The notes under the pieces were generated by a model. The model did not search any database. It saw only the letters and a program-made list of their open reading frames with translations, and was not told the DNA's origin. Position numbers and translations under genes: made by a program. DNA of 64,000 nt from an uncultured Eubacteriales bacterium (lineage in GTDB: Bacteria; Bacillota; Clostridia; Lachnospirales; Lachnospiraceae), in the NCBI GenBank assembly GCA_900314885.1, contig OMWY01000006.1:1-64000 (forward strand), given 5' to 3'. The stretch's first letter is position 1. The number at the start of each line of letters is the position of its first letter. This document shows positions 15,414 to 25,034 of this stretch, one piece after another.

Positions 15414-17399
15414 TTACTTCCCAAGTACTTTCTTGGTTGTCGCTACTACATTATCAACCGTAAATCCGAACTTCTCGAAGAGCACATTTCCCGGTGCTGA
15501 AGCGCCGAAGCCGGTCATGCCGATATTGGCTCCGTCTAGGCCTGTGTACTTGCCCCAGCCGAAGGTCGAAAGAGCTTCGATTGAAACTCTCGCGCGTACT
15601 GCCTTAGGGAGTACGGACTCCTTGTACTCATCGCTCTGCTCATCGAAGAGATCCATGCAAGGCATAGATACTACCCTTACATCAATGCCCTCTTTCTTGA
15701 GGGCTTCCTTGGCTTCGACAGCGAGTGAAACCTCGGAGCCGCTTGCCATAAGGATTGCGTCCGGCGTAGCCTTGTCGCTGTCAGAAAGGACATAGCCGCC
15801 CTTAAGGGCATCCTTACCTGAACCCGCAAGCTGAGGGAGGTTCTGTCTTGAACCTACGATAGCGGTAGGAGTTGTCTTGTTCGTGAGAGCTGAGTACCAG
15901 GCTGCAGCAGTCTCCCTGCCGTCAGCAGGACGGAATACATGGAAGTTAGGCATGCTTCTGAACTCAGCGAGCTGCTCTATAGGCTCATGAGTAGGGCCGT
16001 CCTCTCCTACACCGATAGAATCATGGGTAAGGACATAAGTGAGCGGCAGCTTCATGAGTGATGAAAGTCTCGCCATAGGCTTCATATAATCACTGAATAC
16101 GAAGAAGGTAGATACATAAGCCTTAAGGCCTGAGAGCATAAGGCCGTTTCCAATACCTGTCATGGCAAGCTCACGAATACCGAAGTGAACATTTCTTCCT
16201 TCAGGAGTCTCAGGTGAGAAATATGCCTCTTCCTTCATATCAGACTTAGTAGAAGGTGAAAGGTCAGCAGCGCCGCCAAAGAGCTGAGGAACCTTATCCT
16301 TGAGGCGGTTTAAAACCATGCCCGATACATTTCTGGTAGCCATAGGCTTGTCCTCAAACTCCCAGAATGAAGGATCATCATAGAGCTTCTCAGCAATCTG
16401 TGGATTGTGATAATCGTCCCAGAGCTTCTTCATCTCAGGGAACTTAGCTGAGTAATCGGCAAAGAGCTTATTCCAGGCCTCCTCTGCCGCCTCGCCGCGC
16501 TTAACCTTCTCCTTGCAGTTATCGTAAACCTCAGCAGGTACGAAGAATGGCTCTTCAGATGGATATCCGAGTGTCTTCTTCATGGCGATGATGTTCTCCT
16601 CGCCAAGAGGTGAACCGTGAACCGCCGCCGTACCGGCCTTAGGTGAACCATATCCGATAGTGGTATCAACCTTGATAAGTGAAGGATGCTCGTGGTCAGC
16701 CTTGGCCTCCTCTATAGCCTTACCTATAGCGTCAAGGTCAGTACCATCCTTAACCTCAATAGTCTGGAAACCGAAGGCCTTGAACCTGTCAACTACATTT
16801 TCCGTGAAGGCTGTGTTCGTGCTTCCCTCTATGGAAATGCCGTTGCTGTCGTAGAAAATGATGAGCTTGTCAAGCTTGAGGGTGCCCGCGAGCGAAAATG
16901 CCTCGTAGTTTATACCCTCCATCATGCAGCCGTCGCCGCCGAGAGCGTATGTATAATGGTCTACGACAGGATATCCTTCCTTGTTAAATACAGCAGAGAG
17001 ATGCTTCTCTGCCATAGCCATACCTACAGCCATAGCCATACCGGCGCCAAGAGGGCCGGTAGAAGCCTCTACGCCTGTCGTGTGGCCATACTCAGGATGG
17101 CCCGGTGTAAGAGAGCCCCACTGTCTGAACTGCTTTAGGTCATCAATCGTAAGGCCGTATCCGAAAAGGTGAAGGAGAGAATAAAGGAGCATTGAGCCGT
17201 GTCCGCCTGAAAGAATGAAACGGTCCCTGTTCTCCCACTTAGGATCCTTCGGATTATGGTTCATGTGATTTGCCCAAAGCTCAAATGCCATTGGAGCGGA
17301 ACCAAGCGGAAGGCCCGGATGTCCTGATTTCGCTTTCTCGATTGCGTCAGCGGATAAAACCCTGATTGCGTTAACGGAAAGATTGTCAATGTCTTTCAT
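15414..17399 (-). CDS. tkt: Transketolase
   Basis: The 661-aa thiamine-diphosphate enzyme of the non-oxidative pentose phosphate pathway is complete. The TPP-binding region [19 protein letters not shown] lies near residue 155. The pyrimidine-domain motif [15 protein letters not shown] is near 460-475, and the start [20 protein letters not shown] is typical. The gene follows an unknown 206-aa gene by 48 bases, probably in one transcript from the promoter at 18088-18116. The bidirectional terminator at 15378 closes it. Carbon from uronate breakdown could be interconverted here, but this is general metabolism. Confidence 0.96.
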   Translation of the reverse strand: MKDIDNLSVNAIRVLSADAIEKAKSGHPGLPLGSAPMAFELWANHMNHNPKDPKWENRDRFILSGGHGSMLLYSLLHLFGYGLTIDDLKQFRQWGSLTPGHPEYGHTTGVEASTGPLGAGMAMAVGMAMAEKHLSAVFNKEGYPVVDHYTYALGGDGCMMEGINYEAFSLAGTLKLDKLIIFYDSNGISIEGSTNTAFTENVVDRFKAFGFQTIEVKDGTDLDAIGKAIEEAKADHEHPSLIKVDTTIGYGSPKAGTAAVHGSPLGEENIIAMKKTLGYPSEEPFFVPAEVYDNCKEKVKRGEAAEEAWNKLFADYSAKFPEMKKLWDDYHNPQIAEKLYDDPSFWEFEDKPMATRNVSGMVLNRLKDKVPQLFGGAADLSPSTKSDMKEEAYFSPETPEGRNVHFGIRELAMTGIGNGLMLSGLKAYVSTFFVFSDYMKPMARLSSLMKLPLTYVLTHDSIGVGEDGPTHEPIEQLAEFRSMPNFHVFRPADGRETAAAWYSALTNKTTPTAIVGSRQNLPQLAGSGKDALKGGYVLSDSDKATPDAILMASGSEVSLAVEAKEALKKEGIDVRVVSMPCMDLFDEQSDEYKESVLPKAVRARVSIEALSTFGWGKYTGLDGANIGMTGFGASAPGNVLFEKFGFTVDNVVATTKKVLGK

Positions 17400-17447
17400 T
17401 TCTGAATAACCTCCACATAAAATAAGATTTAAACTACCGAAGCAGAA

Positions 17448-18068
17448 TCACTCACGGTTCATGATAAGGTCTTCCGCGTACGGAAGAGTCTTAATCCAGT
17501 CACAGAACGTATGCCATTCCATGAGCTTGTGATCCCTTCTTGCGTAGTAAATATTTGTAAGTGTCTCGTAATTAAGAGAACACGTACGAAGCTGATTGTA
17601 GCTCTCAGGCAGCATCTGGATCATATTGTACCAGTATGCCTTGTCCTTGGTCTCGTTAAATTTCTGCCTGAAATCTTCAAGAACTGCTATATATGAGAGA
17701 AATGCCTTCCTTGCGTCATCTGTCATATGATCGGTCGAAAAATCGCTCTCCTCGAAAGCCTTCGCCTGGATCTTGTGCATGGTGCTGGTGGAGTTAGCAA
17801 CGGTCGCTATCTTATAGGTATCGTACTCCTTCCACCAGTAAATAGGGGCGGTAATGTCAACGCTTACGAAAATCTGCCTTATGAACTTCCTGTGGTCACT
17901 CCCGGCTCTCGCAAGTCTCTTCGCAAGATCGAGGTCATTCGGCCCTAAGATATAATTTCCCTTCTCATCATAGCTGCTGTCTGATCTCGCCCATGAATTC
18001 ATAGGGTTTCTCGCCCCACGCATGGCATTTTCAAGGTTCATGACAGCCGTTCTCTCAAGCTTTATCAT
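17448..18068 (-). CDS. Conserved protein, possible remote ThyX-like fold
   Basis: I recall this 206-aa type of protein as conserved in Clostridia and some phages without a firm function. Distinctive segments are RGARNPMNSW (residues 18-27), GPNDLDLAKRLARAGSDHRK, ITAPIYWWKEYDTYK and VANSTSTMHKI. The spacing of His, Arg and Ser recalls flavin-dependent thymidylate synthase, but the RHRxxSxxxxSxR motif is absent, so that activity should not be assumed. It precedes tkt and has its own promoter (TTGTAT and TAAACT with a 17-base spacer). Cytoplasmic, with no signal peptide. Confidence 0.5.
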   Translation of the reverse strand: MIKLERTAVMNLENAMRGARNPMNSWARSDSSYDEKGNYILGPNDLDLAKRLARAGSDHRKFIRQIFVSVDITAPIYWWKEYDTYKIATVANSTSTMHKIQAKAFEESDFSTDHMTDDARKAFLSYIAVLEDFRQKFNETKDKAYWYNMIQMLPESYNQLRTCSLNYETLTNIYYARRDHKLMEWHTFCDWIKTLPYAEDLIMNRE

Positions 18069-18087
18069 TTTTAGTCCTTTCTAAAAT

Positions 18088-18116
18088 AGTTTATCATAAT
18101 CTAAATAATAATACAA
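18088..18116 (-). promoter_or_regulatory. Predicted promoter for the 206-aa gene and tkt
   Basis: TTGTAT (plus 18111-18116) and TAAACT (plus 18088-18093) lie 17 bases apart on the minus strand, followed by the AGAAAGGA ribosome binding site. Confidence 0.55.
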
Positions 18117-18184
18117 CAGTAAATATTAAACTTTTACCATCTTGCGCATTCCCCTTTTATAGGGTATAATGGGTAACAGCTGGT

Positions 18185-18832
18185 TTATGAAAGCGGCGCT
18201 GTTAAGACCATACGGCAGATCTTATTTCCCTTTGCTGAGAAACGCTCCTCGTATTCGGTCATGACATTTCCTTCCATATATTCCGAATTGTGAAGGTCAC
18301 GGGTAAGACCCGATATCTCCCATCCCGCCTCATTTGCCTCGTCTATCGAGAAGTCAAAGAGCGGAACGTTATCGGTCTTAAACTCTATCTTACCTCCCGG
18401 CACGAGGATTTCCTTGTACCTGGCGAGGAACTGCCTCGACGTGAGACGGCGCTTAGCGTGCCTGTCCTTAGGCCATGGGTCTGAGAAGTTGAGATATATC
18501 TTATCGACCTCACCCGGCGCGAATACATCAGTTATCTCTACCGCGTCCATGCGGATGAAGTAAAGATTAGAGAGAAGCATATTTTCCTGCTTCTCGATAG
18601 CTCTTACTAAGACGCTTGAGTATTTCTCAACGCCTATAAAATTAATATTACTTTCCAGCGAAGCCTTCGTGGTTATGAACTTGCCCTTCCCCATGCCTAT
18701 CTCTATATGGAGAGGTTTATCCTTTTCGGGGAAATGAGCCCTGAAGCTTCCTTTTATCGACTGTGGATCATGTATTACATATGGGCTTTCGGCTATAGTG
18801 TCCCTTGAGCCCTTGACATTTCTAAGACGCAT
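18185..18832 (-). CDS. trmB: tRNA (guanine-N7-)-methyltransferase
   Basis: TrmB makes m7G46 in tRNA variable loops. The 215-aa protein has the SAM-binding loop HIEIGMGKGKFI (about residues 42-53), the motif FSDPWPKDRHAKRRL (about 114-128) and the C-terminal YEERFSAKGNKI, all characteristic of the bacterial enzyme. It is divergent from the D,D-carboxypeptidase gene with only 67 bases between the starts. Confidence 0.93.
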   Translation of the reverse strand: MRLRNVKGSRDTIAESPYVIHDPQSIKGSFRAHFPEKDKPLHIEIGMGKGKFITTKASLESNINFIGVEKYSSVLVRAIEKQENMLLSNLYFIRMDAVEITDVFAPGEVDKIYLNFSDPWPKDRHAKRRLTSRQFLARYKEILVPGGKIEFKTDNVPLFDFSIDEANEAGWEISGLTRDLHNSEYMEGNVMTEYEERFSAKGNKICRMVLTAPLS

Positions 18833-18899
18833 AAATACCTCCTTACGGCCGATATTTATTTTAACCGCTTTACACTATAAAAGTCAATAAGGAACGGAC

Positions 18900-20381
18900 A
18901 TGAATTTCAAATATATACATAAAAAAATAGTCAGCCTCTTAGTCATGGCGGTAACAGCCGTGTCATTGATTCCGCCTGTGCCCGCAAGAGCCGATACAGC
19001 CGACAGCAGTACCTGGCCTGACTGCCCTTCTGTGAAGGCGAAGGCGGCTGTCGTTATGGACCTCAACACAGGTACGATTCTCTTCGCGAAGAACGCTTCG
19101 AAGAAGGAATATCCCGCCAGCATTACAAAGGTTATGACAGCCCTTCTCGCCCTCAAGCACGCAAAATCTCTTGATGAGACAGTCACGTTTACGGATGAGG
19201 CAGTAAATACAGGCGATAATGAAAGCTCAAGCATAGGCATGCTTTCGGGTGAGGAACTTACTCTGGAGCAGAGTCTCTACGGTATGCTCCTCTCATCGGC
19301 GAACGAGGTAGCAAACGCCATTGCCATCCATACAGCGGGCAGTGTCGAGAGCTTTGCGGACATGATGAACGCTGAGGCGGCTGAGCTTGGCTGCACGAAT
19401 ACGCATTTCGCAAACCCATGCGGACTTTATAATGAAGACCACTATACATCCTGCCTTGACATGGCGAAAATCGCCCGCGAAGCCGCGAATTATCCGGAAT
19501 TTCTCAAGATTGCAGGTTCCAAGAAATACGTAATTCCCAAGACGAACCTCATGGACGAGGAGAGGCCGCTTGCGAACACTCACCAGATGATAAATCCGGC
19601 TGAAAATCCGGAATACTACTATGAATACTGCTACGCCGGAAAGACCGGTTACACATCGGAGGCCGGTTACACACTCGTATCATTTGCAAAAAAAGGAAGT
19701 ATGAATATAGTCTGCGTTGTCATGAACGCGGACAGGAGAAAGAGTCAGTATGAGAGCAGTCTGAAGCTCATGAATTACGCCTTCAGACGGTTCAGGATGG
19801 AGAAAGCGGAGAAAATTCCTTTTGAGACCCCGACGGGATCATCGATTTGCTCTGATATTTTAGCCGAGGATCCATTCGCGACCTTCGCCGTATCCGAATC
19901 CGCCGTGGTCGCTATTCCTAAGAAGTGCGACCTGACAGAGGTCACGGGAAGCTTTAAGGCTGATGATTTAAAGGAAATAAAACCGGGTACGGTGAAGATT
20001 GGTACAATGGCCTATGATTATAAGGGACATAGTATAGGAAGCGTGGATATTTACTGTACTACGGGAAAATATATATCCCTCGCAAAGAAATCTCCTGCCT
20101 CCGGTGAAAACGAAGGCAAGAACGAAGGCACCGGTACAAAAGCCATCGGACTCTCTGAAGAGGAAAAGTCATTTTGGCAAAATCTGGCAAGCAGCCTTCT
20201 TGACTTTATAAAAAAGCCCGTCGGGATTATTACAATATTGGCTCTTATCCTCTTTATAATCTTCTTCATACATCATTATCATACCGTCATTAAGCCAAGA
20301 AGACAGGCAAGAAAGCGCTTCATGATGCATAAGAAGCTAAGAAAACAGTCACAGGTAGACAAAAGGCACATAAAGCTGTAA
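18900..20381 (+). CDS. D-alanyl-D-alanine carboxypeptidase (PBP5/DacF-type, S11 family)
   Basis: This is a penicillin-binding protein that trims terminal D-Ala from peptidoglycan stems outside the cell. It has a signal peptide (residues 1-31, ending PARADT), then the three S11 motifs: SITK (in PASITKVMTALLAL), SAN (in SSANEVAN) and KTG (in GKTGYTSEAG). The 493-aa length includes the usual beta-rich C-terminal domain, then a Gly/Glu/Asn linker, a transmembrane helix (IITILALILFIIFFIHHY, about 447-464) and a basic cytoplasmic tail, so it is membrane-anchored at its C-terminus. It ends one base from the convergent exonuclease gene. Confidence 0.95.
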   Translation: MNFKYIHKKIVSLLVMAVTAVSLIPPVPARADTADSSTWPDCPSVKAKAAVVMDLNTGTILFAKNASKKEYPASITKVMTALLALKHAKSLDETVTFTDEAVNTGDNESSSIGMLSGEELTLEQSLYGMLLSSANEVANAIAIHTAGSVESFADMMNAEAAELGCTNTHFANPCGLYNEDHYTSCLDMAKIAREAANYPEFLKIAGSKKYVIPKTNLMDEERPLANTHQMINPAENPEYYYEYCYAGKTGYTSEAGYTLVSFAKKGSMNIVCVVMNADRRKSQYESSLKLMNYAFRRFRMEKAEKIPFETPTGSSICSDILAEDPFATFAVSESAVVAIPKKCDLTEVTGSFKADDLKEIKPGTVKIGTMAYDYKGHSIGSVDIYCTTGKYISLAKKSPASGENEGKNEGTGTKAIGLSEEEKSFWQNLASSLLDFIKKPVGIITILALILFIIFFIHHYHTVIKPRRQARKRFMMHKKLRKQSQVDKRHIKL

Positions 20382-20382
20382 G

Positions 20383-21309
20383 CTATGACTGCCTGTGGTG
20401 TTTAATAAGCTGCTTAGCCTTATTTTTATCTATCTGCCGGATAGTCTGAATTTCATAAAAATGATGACTGTCCGGCGATTTTATTGCTCTTTTTATCCTT
20501 ATATTTCCATCTTTCTTGCACTTCGCCACAGTAAAATAGGTCTTGCAATTGTTCGTATACCACGGAATAACCCGATGAAGCGGCCCGCCACAGATGTTGC
20601 ACCTGACGGGAAATGTAGACTCCTCATTGCGAAGCGCCTCACGGGTCTCATATGATCGTGTCACGTACATGCTGTGATCAGGGTAATTTATGGTTATTTC
20701 TTCTTCCCTGCTCTCAGGAAAATTGTAAGAATCAACAGCCGGATAAATCCTTAGCATCTCCCCATCAATTCGCTTCATGATTTCTGTAGTATAAAGGGCA
20801 TCAAGAAGGGCTGAATGGAAGCCTCCGTTTTCCGGTATATGAAGATTCTTCACTGCGTAAGAAAGCGCATGAGCGCTATCACTTCCCTCGCCCATGGCTA
20901 AGGCATAGAGCTGTTGCACATTTGCGAAAAGAAGCGGTCTTGGAAAGGGATTTGGCACGTTAAAATAAGCCATATTGAGCTCAAGCTCCATGACATCAAG
21001 GGGTCCCCAGGTACAGAACCTGTATTCGTCCGTCTTGCCACACCAGCTAAGAAAATCCTCGCAGGCAGACTTAAAGTCTGTGCCATCAAGAAGATCCTCA
21101 TCAGTGAGGTTTACAATCTCTTTAGTGTGGGTAAAAAGCTTCGTATAGACAACGGGCTTTATTATCCTGTGAAATGTATCGATGGAGTTTAAATTCTCAT
21201 CAAGCTTCACCGCTCCGATCTCTATAATCTCAAAAGGAAGAGACTTACGAGCCTCTTCCTTTTCCGGATCTGCCTGATTCCATTCTAAGTCAAAAACTAT
21301 GTAATGCAT
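20383..21309 (-). CDS. DEDDh 3'-5' exonuclease (KapD/DnaQ-like)
   Basis: The first residues, IVFDLEWNQ, give the DxE of motif Exo I. IEIGAVKLDE follows, and a late HSALLDALYT carries the His and Asp of the DEDDh class. The total length of 308 aa leaves a C-terminal extension with a CxxC (CNICGGPLH) that may bind zinc. Members degrade DNA or RNA 3' ends, and the substrate here is unknown. It lies convergent to the carboxypeptidase gene and 39 bases downstream of the repeat-rich gene. Confidence 0.82.
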   Translation of the reverse strand: MHYIVFDLEWNQADPEKEEARKSLPFEIIEIGAVKLDENLNSIDTFHRIIKPVVYTKLFTHTKEIVNLTDEDLLDGTDFKSACEDFLSWCGKTDEYRFCTWGPLDVMELELNMAYFNVPNPFPRPLLFANVQQLYALAMGEGSDSAHALSYAVKNLHIPENGGFHSALLDALYTTEIMKRIDGEMLRIYPAVDSYNFPESREEEITINYPDHSMYVTRSYETREALRNEESTFPVRCNICGGPLHRVIPWYTNNCKTYFTVAKCKKDGNIRIKRAIKSPDSHHFYEIQTIRQIDKNKAKQLIKHHRQS

Positions 21310-21348
21310 TGAAAATCCTATATTTTAAAACCTTGTTACTATTCGCTT

Positions 21349-22509
21349 CTATTTGTTCGCTGCCGCAATTAACGCCGCTATCTCATCCGGTGTCATTACG
21401 TGATTCGGATCGGATGATACAGCAGGGGCAGGCTCAGGTGTCGGCTCGGGAGCAGGCTCAGGTTCCGGGGTCGGTTCAGGTGCAGGAGCAGGCTCAGGCT
21501 CTGGGGCTGAATTATCCTGGGCTGCGAGAAGGGCCGCTATCTCATCCATTGTCATCATATGACCAGGGTCTGATGAGACCTCAGGGGCCGAGGCAGGTTC
21601 AGGTGTCGGCTCGGGAGCAAGCTCAGGTTCCGGGGTCGGTTCAGGTGCAGGAGCAGGCTCAGGTTCTGGGATCGGCTCCGGTTCAGGGATTGGTTCCGGC
21701 TCCGGTATCGGCTCCGGCTCCGGTATCGGCTCCGGTTCAGGGATTGGTTCCGGCTCCGGTATCGGCTCTGGTTCAGGGATTGGTTCCGGCTCCGGTATCG
21801 GCTCCGGTTCAGGGATTGGTTCCGGCTCCGGTATCGGCTCCGGTTCAGGGATTGGTTCCGGCTCCGGTATCGGCTCGGAAGTCGCAGGCTGAACCGCATT
21901 CACGGTGATACCTCCCTGTAAATTCTGAAGAGCCTCAGAGATATCCCTGGTTCTGGTATTTATAGCCTTCAGAGTGGACTTGATATCATAAATTTCATTT
22001 TTAAATTCTGCCACAGTCTGAGAAAGTTCAGTCACTGCATTCGCAAGCTTCTCATTGCTTTCAGACTCCCCGGCAAGAAATGTGTTGGTAAGACTGTCTG
22101 TTGCCTTATTGATATCCTCAGCTACAGCCTTAGTGTTCTCGCGCTCGAACTTGATCGAGGCTTTTATGAGCTTTTGGAGTTCACTGTCATCAAACCCCGG
22201 AATCACCTTATCATCCACAGCCGCAGTAAGCTCGCCAAGCGCCTCTATGCTCTTCTTCTGAAGCACAAAGCTCCCCTTCGCCAGCTTAAGACGTTCATCA
22301 TCCGCTCTGCTTGAACCGGTTTCCGGAGTCTCAGGGTCACCAATAGCCTTCTTTGCCTCCAATATGGTAAATGCCGAAGACAGAACAAAGAGAGCGCTGA
22401 CAATCCCCACGAGCTCAAGCCTTGCGCCATAGTTAACGACGGTGATAAGCTCGCAGGCGAACACAGCCACATTAATTATGGCGGCAGGAATAAGATGATT
22501 TTTCTTCAT
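21349..22509 (-). CDS. Membrane protein with PEPEPI repeats and a duplicated C-terminal DEIAALL motif
   Basis: This is a 386-aa protein of unknown function. Two hydrophobic helices lie near the N-terminus (about 9-26 and 33-49). A helical, coiled-coil-prone region with many Thr/Glu/Lys (about 70-200) follows. A repeat region of alternating [12 protein letters not shown] units covers about 215-300. The end carries two copies of a short module, [18 protein letters not shown] and [19 protein letters not shown], each after a proline-rich linker. The motif resembles short docking helices such as the FliM N-terminus (DEIDALL). The coding strand is this one, and the opposite frame is only the repeat shadow. 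It probably tethers something at the membrane. Confidence 0.75.
   Translation of the reverse strand: MKKNHLIPAAIINVAVFACELITVVNYGARLELVGIVSALFVLSSAFTILEAKKAIGDPETPETGSSRADDERLKLAKGSFVLQKKSIEALGELTAAVDDKVIPGFDDSELQKLIKASIKFERENTKAVAEDINKATDSLTNTFLAGESESNEKLANAVTELSQTVAEFKNEIYDIKSTLKAINTRTRDISEALQNLQGGITVNAVQPATSEPIPEPEPIPEPEPIPEPEPIPEPEPIPEPEPIPEPEPIPEPEPIPEPEPIPEPEPIPEPEPIPEPEPIPEPEPAPAPEPTPEPELAPEPTPEPASAPEVSSDPGHMMTMDEIAALLAAQDNSAPEPEPAPAPEPTPEPEPAPEPTPEPAPAVSSDPNHVMTPDEIAALIAAANK
21582..21880. repeat. Tandem GC-rich 12/18-bp coding repeats
   Basis: DNA units of the type GGTTCCGGCTCCGGTATC repeat many times in phase with the gene, encoding Pro-Glu-Pro-Ile. The region is prone to length change by slippage and to assembly error. 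Confidence 0.8.
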
Positions 22510-22584
22510 GACATAAACCTCCTACACATATATATCCTAATTATACTCTAACAACAATTATGAGTCAAATAAAAATCGTAAATA

Positions 22585-22613
22585 TTTAACTATACTTTTT
22601 TTTAGTGTTATGA
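22585..22613 (+). promoter_or_regulatory. Predicted promoter of the GGDEF gene
   Basis: TTAACT (22585-22590) and TATGAT (22608-22613) are 17 bases apart, 68 bases before the start codon. Confidence 0.45.
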
Positions 22614-22680
22614 TAGAATAGACATAAGAGTTTCGGTTGTTTTTAGCTGCGATAGATACCAGCCTTTGGGAGAAGTATAA

Positions 22681-23772
22681 ATGAATGAAACAGAAGAAGC
22701 TGAAAGCAGGCTTAGAAGATCTATAATAATTACGCTCATAGCCTGCCTTATTTTTATAACGGTCACCGATATAGGGTTTTTCCTCTACTACAGAAAAAAT
22801 GGTGGGCTTATTTTTTCTGAAGCAGAGTATATTAAACGCAGGATCATAGTTCCCGTATTTATAAATACAGCAACTGTGCTCTTGACATGGCTCGCGAACA
22901 GATCTCCGAGGATTAACGGCCACAGCAAAAACATGATCTGCGCCTTTGCCATATGCACACTCGGCGGGTCAGTTGCCATATTTAACAGCTATTTTTCGCC
23001 TCTATGGTGCATTCCCATGGTTGCGATTCTATTCTGTACGCTTTTCCACGACAGGAAAATGATGCTAGGGCTCCTTATCTACAGCATTATCCTTATAATT
23101 CTCGCCTGTATGTTTGTCTGCAATGACTATAAGGATAATGAGTCATTCAAGTCGATGATGATAGAGAACTGCGTTGTTGTCATTATCATTACCATTATCG
23201 TTTTCATCATCTCCCAGTCAATGGAGAAGTACAACCTTTCGATTATTAACGCTACAAAGGAATATTTTGAAAAGCAGGAGGAATACAGGCGCCGTTACCA
23301 GATAGACTCACTTACAAAGGTATACAGTCGTCAGTATCTCGATATGACCGCTCCCCAGATTTTAGTTGAGGCTACGCCCGAAAATCCCATCTGCGTCGTG
23401 CTCCTCGATGTGGACCATTTCAAGCAGGTAAATGATACATACGGCCATGAAAATGGCGATAAGGTGTTACGTAACCTAGGCGAGCTCTGCCAACAGTTCA
23501 TGAAGGAGCCTTATTTTATCGGCAGGTTCGGAGGCGAGGAATTTGTCATAATCATGCGCGGCACGGATAAGGCTTCCGGCATGAAAATGGTAGATAGACT
23601 GAGGCTTGATTTCTTCCACGCAAAATATGACTTCACCGACGCGAATATAAGCTTCTCAGCCGGAATGACCTGCATAACCGAAATGACAGGCTTCGGAGAG
23701 GTTTTCCAGGCCATAGATAAGGCCCTGTATGATTCTAAGAAGAAAGGACGTAACCAGCTGACGGTAGTATAA
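22681..23772 (+). CDS. Membrane-bound diguanylate cyclase (GGDEF domain)
   Basis: The enzyme makes cyclic di-GMP from two GTP. The N-terminal half (about 1-190) holds six hydrophobic helices as a membrane sensor. The C-terminal GGDEF domain (about 210-363) has DVDHFKQVNDTYGHENGD and the active-site GGEEF in GRFGGEEFVIIMRG. The position of the inhibitory I-site (RxxD five residues before GGEEF) reads KEPY here, so product feedback may be absent. The domain ends normally (DKALYDSKKKGRNQL). No c-di-GMP riboswitch was recognised in the window. Confidence 0.92.
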   Translation: MNETEEAESRLRRSIIITLIACLIFITVTDIGFFLYYRKNGGLIFSEAEYIKRRIIVPVFINTATVLLTWLANRSPRINGHSKNMICAFAICTLGGSVAIFNSYFSPLWCIPMVAILFCTLFHDRKMMLGLLIYSIILIILACMFVCNDYKDNESFKSMMIENCVVVIIITIIVFIISQSMEKYNLSIINATKEYFEKQEEYRRRYQIDSLTKVYSRQYLDMTAPQILVEATPENPICVVLLDVDHFKQVNDTYGHENGDKVLRNLGELCQQFMKEPYFIGRFGGEEFVIIMRGTDKASGMKMVDRLRLDFFHAKYDFTDANISFSAGMTCITEMTGFGEVFQAIDKALYDSKKKGRNQLTVV

Positions 23773-23779
23773 AAAATCA

Positions 23780-23820
23780 GTGACAGGTACTGTTACTTTG
23801 TCTGTAACTTCACCTGTCAC
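23780..23820. terminator. Hairpin between convergent genes
   Basis: GTGACAGGT (23780-23788) pairs with ACCTGTCAC (23812-23820), with an inner GTTAC/GTAAC stem. There is no clear T-run, but its place between two converging stops suggests a shared terminator. Confidence 0.55.
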
Positions 23821-23841
23821 CGTACATCGATTCACCGTTCC

Positions 23842-24957
23842 TTAGAATGGTGGGTAAACGAACGAATGGTTCTTAAAATAGCTGTCCGCGAATGTACACT
23901 TTGAGATCGGCATAAAGTCCATTCTCTTTATCATCTGAAGGTGGGGCTTGACAGCCTCCCCTATAGCAGGGAATATCTGCCCCGCCTTATCCTCGGGACA
24001 ATCAACTATGCAAAGGTAGGAAAGCGGAGCATTTTCAATCTGAGGACGTGTTACGACAAGTCCTATCTTCTGAATATCCTCACTGGCCGCAGCTATAGTT
24101 ATAAGCTCACGCTCAATTGCCTTCTCTTCATCTGTTTCCTTAGGTTCAAGTATAGATACCTGAACCTCGCGGCCTTCCCTTCTCGCCTCAGCCATAAGCC
24201 TTGCCCGTTCCACCTCGGCCTTGTAGCCCGGAAGATTCTGAATCATTTCTATAGCCTCACGGCCTAAGGTAAGCGTTCCCGGGCCGAACGGATTGATAGC
24301 GAAGCCTGACAATGTATTTCCGATAATCCTTACAATATCAACAAAGTTAATAATAGTAATCTCAGGCTTCTTGCCATCCGCCGCAAGGCCCTTCCAGAGA
24401 CCCAGGGTCTCATAGTCTGTAAATACAGGAAGCACGTGCTTCTCAGGGTCGGTCGGATCGGTTAAATTAGCGAACTGAATCTGATTTTCCTTCGATACCT
24501 TAGCGACACCATTTGGCAAAATCTCGGGCGGCTCAGTAAAGCGAATAGGGACAAGATAGCGGGCATGGGCCACATGGAACCAGAGCTCAGCAAGATACTT
24601 TGGATCCTCCTTCTTATCATTAAATTCGCTTATGAGTTCCTTGAGACGGGGATTGCCGAATTCATTTTTCTTATTCTCGTCAGGAGTCACAGTGCCTGTA
24701 ACCTCTGTGTCAGCTCCTTCACCCTCAGGAATCTCATTTGAAGAAATAGAAGCCTCTTCCTCGGCGTTCTGCTGCTCCTCGAGCTCCTCTTCAGGGGTAA
24801 GCTCGGTATCATCGGAAGAAACATCAGCGTCATCCGCTTCCATTTCATCTGCGCCTGAGCCTTCATCTTCAGCGTTTTCAAGCTCTTCGCGGATTTTTTC
24901 TTTTTCCTCGTCGCGAGGCTCTTCATCCTTCTTTTTCTTTAGAAAATTAAACATCAT
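23842..24957 (-). CDS. SseB family protein with acidic N-terminus
   Basis: The 371-aa protein has an N-terminal segment (about 1-110) dominated by Glu and Asp, then an SseB-like domain (ELWFHVAHARYLVPIRF ... LPVFTDYETLGLWKG, about 125-240) and a C-terminal SseB_C-like domain ending YFKNHSFVYPPF. The family is named after enhanced serine sensitivity B and its biochemical role is unknown. It is monocistronic with a very good promoter (TTGAAA and TATAAT with a 17-base spacer). There is no signal peptide, so it is cytoplasmic. Confidence 0.78.
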   Translation of the reverse strand: MMFNFLKKKKDEEPRDEEKEKIREELENAEDEGSGADEMEADDADVSSDDTELTPEEELEEQQNAEEEASISSNEIPEGEGADTEVTGTVTPDENKKNEFGNPRLKELISEFNDKKEDPKYLAELWFHVAHARYLVPIRFTEPPEILPNGVAKVSKENQIQFANLTDPTDPEKHVLPVFTDYETLGLWKGLAADGKKPEITIINFVDIVRIIGNTLSGFAINPFGPGTLTLGREAIEMIQNLPGYKAEVERARLMAEARREGREVQVSILEPKETDEEKAIERELITIAAASEDIQKIGLVVTRPQIENAPLSYLCIVDCPEDKAGQIFPAIGEAVKPHLQMIKRMDFMPISKCTFADSYFKNHSFVYPPF

Positions 24958-24992
24958 AGTCTCCTGTCAGTTAATATTTCAGTACTTTGTCT

Positions 24993-25021
24993 ATTATATA
25001 AAACTTTTTGGTACATTTCAA
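24993..25021 (-). promoter_or_regulatory. Strong promoter of the SseB-like gene
   Basis: TTGAAA (plus 25016-25021) and TATAAT (plus 24993-24998) are 17 bases apart on the minus strand. Confidence 0.7.
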
Positions 25022-25034
25022 CCGAAATGTTAAT

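Noticed and set aside
21309..21908. Plus-strand Gln/Val/Pro repeat ORF
   Set aside because: It is the shadow of the PEPEPI repeats of the minus-strand membrane protein.
24632..25033. Plus-strand Ser-rich ORF
   Set aside because: It is antisense to the acidic Glu/Asp codons of the SseB-like gene.
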